Source: Claveliimonas sp964652805 (GTDB lineage: Bacteria > Bacillota > Clostridia > Lachnospirales > Lachnospiraceae). From it: a DNA stretch of 6,657 bases. The position numbers and the translations under genes are program-made. Location: assembly GCA_964652805.1 (NCBI GenBank), contig CAZZBJ010000102.1, positions 1-6,657 of the forward strand, read 5' to 3'. Shown one piece after another: positions 5,914 through 6,657 of the stretch; the first letter of the stretch is position 1, and each line of letters opens with the position of its first letter. The notes beneath the pieces were generated by a model, which made no database searches, was not told the origin of the DNA, and saw only the letters and a list, made by a program, of their open reading frames with translations.

Positions 5914-6174
5914 ATGACAGATCTTAACTGGACAGCCTGCTATCTGATCCTGGTCAACATCATTGCATTTGCGGCATTTGGAATCGACAAGCGGAAGGCT
6001 GTCAAACATAAATACCGGATTTCGGAGGCCACTTTGCTGGGGCTGGCTCTCATCGGCGGATCCGCCGGAGCCCTGGCGGGTATGTACCTGTTCCACCACA
6101 AGACGAAAAAGCTTTTGTTCCGGGCTATTCCAATGCTGCTGGCAGTCCAGGCGGTGTTTTTGATCTTTTTCTAA
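5914..6174 (+). CDS. DUF1294 family small membrane protein
   Basis: An 86-residue membrane protein of the DUF1294 family, function unknown. Three hydrophobic segments are at about 7-24, 40-60 and 70-86. The family signature is visible: FGIDKRKA (22-29) after the first segment, then GGSAGALAGMYLFHHKTKK (48-66), where the basic H/K cluster sits at the membrane edge. Length matches the single-domain form (85-95 residues). The start at 5914 is chosen because AAGGAG (5903-5908) is five bases upstream. The frame is open back to 5788, but that would overlap the previous gene's end and place the terminator inside the coding region. It follows a terminator, so it needs its own promoter, which I cannot identify. 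No terminator is seen after it. Confidence 0.87.
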   Translation: MTDLNWTACYLILVNIIAFAAFGIDKRKAVKHKYRISEATLLGLALIGGSAGALAGMYLFHHKTKKLLFRAIPMLLAVQAVFLIFF

Positions 6175-6252
6175 AGCCCTGCCTGAAGCTGCCGGGAAAA
6201 GGACGGACCGAAAAGGGAAAGATGACAAAATATAGACAGAAAAACAGGCGAC

Positions 6253-6278
6253 AGAGATATATAAGAGAGATATATAAG
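6253..6278. repeat. Exact 13-base tandem duplication AGAGATATATAAG
   Basis: AGAGATATATAAG occurs at 6253-6265 and again immediately at 6266-6278. It lies 35 bases before the methyltransferase start and each copy contains a -10-like TATAAG. A -35-like TAGACA is at 6233-6238, but its spacing to the clear -10-like sequences is 19-21 bases, so a promoter call is weak. Confidence 0.8.
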
Positions 6279-6313
6279 ATAGAGGATAGAAGACAGCGAG
6301 GAGACATACGGGC

Positions 6314-6657
6314 ATGGGAAATATAATAGAAATCAGGGAGTTTGCGGCAGGGAAGCTGGACGTGTATGCCCGGCTGACAGAGGCCCAACTTTTGAACAGG
6401 GATAGGCCGGAGGAGGGGCTTTTTATCGCAGAGAGCCCTAAGGTTGTCATGCGGGCTCTGGACGCAGGCTATGAGCCGGTTTCTATTTTGACAGAGGACA
6501 GGCACATAAACGGGGAGGCGCAGGAGGTGCTCGCCAGATGCCCGGATATCCCGGTGTACACGGCTCCCTTTGAGGTGCTGACGCAGCTCACCGGATACAA
6601 GCTGACCCGGGGACTTCTCTGCGCCATGCGCCGCAGGTCTCTGCCCCGGGTGGAGGG
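6314..6657 (+). CDS. TrmH/SpoU-family RNA methyltransferase, N-terminal part, runs off window
   Basis: The first 114 residues of an RNA 2'-O-ribose methyltransferase that uses S-adenosylmethionine to modify tRNA or rRNA. The visible part is the N-terminal substrate-binding domain: EEGLFIAESPKVVMRALDAGYEP (33-55), a region that continues into the usual strand/helix repeat, then LTGYKLTRGLLCAMRRRSLP (92-111), the linker that leads into the catalytic knot domain. The SPOUT catalytic motifs lie beyond the window, so activity cannot be checked. The start at 6314 has GAGGAG (6298-6303) ten bases upstream, a slightly long spacing. The gap from 6175 holds a 13-base tandem repeat and no gene. Family assignment rests on the N-terminal pattern typical of Lachnospiraceae members. 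Confidence 0.85.
   Translation, partial: MGNIIEIREFAAGKLDVYARLTEAQLLNRDRPEEGLFIAESPKVVMRALDAGYEPVSILTEDRHINGEAQEVLARCPDIPVYTAPFEVLTQLTGYKLTRGLLCAMRRRSLPRVE

Noticed and set aside
1..6657. CRISPR array or toxin-antitoxin/defence operon
   Set aside because: No regularly spaced repeats were seen, and the only small gene in the element (232-450) shows no toxin or antitoxin signature.

Overview
The window looks like a chromosomal segment of a gut-type Firmicute, most likely a Lachnospiraceae (class Clostridia). The evidence is a TrmH-family methyltransferase and a RecQ sequence that read like Lachnospiraceae proteins, strong AGGAGG-type ribosome sites, and a GC-rich core (2090 onward) beside a clearly AT-rich block (1 to about 1850). 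The taxonomic call is inference from protein character, with no database search behind it.

Layout. (1) 1 to about 1850 is the end of an integrated mobile element: the tail of an unknown, apparently stop-interrupted gene, a 72-residue hypothetical protein, and a complete tyrosine recombinase followed by a short direct repeat. (2) 1849-1919 is a minus-strand tRNA-Trp (anticodon CCA) with its own promoter and terminator. Its 3' end points at the integrase, the classic arrangement of an element integrated into a tRNA gene. (3) 2090-3301, minus strand, is a six-transmembrane voltage-gated potassium channel carrying two tandem TrkA-C (RCK_C) domains. (4) 3464-4203 is a decayed recQ helicase: only the central motifs remain, both ends are lost and a one-base frameshift splits it, although a good promoter still stands in front. 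A second tiny gene remnant follows to 4274. (5) 4338-5822 is a Lon-like AAA+ ATPase with no protease domain, a novel-looking N-terminal region and an altered Walker B (NE instead of DE), closed by a strong terminator. (6) 5914-6174 is a small DUF1294 membrane protein. (7) 6314 to the window end is the N-terminal part of a TrmH/SpoU-family RNA methyltransferase.

The genes do not form one operon. The element is a discrete insertion. The channel and the recQ remnant are divergently transcribed. The Lon-like gene appears monocistronic. No complete new multi-gene system is visible. The points most worth a second look are the protease-less Lon-like ATPase, the channel with duplicated RCK_C domains (possible cyclic-di-AMP sensing), and the tRNA-Trp/integrase junction.
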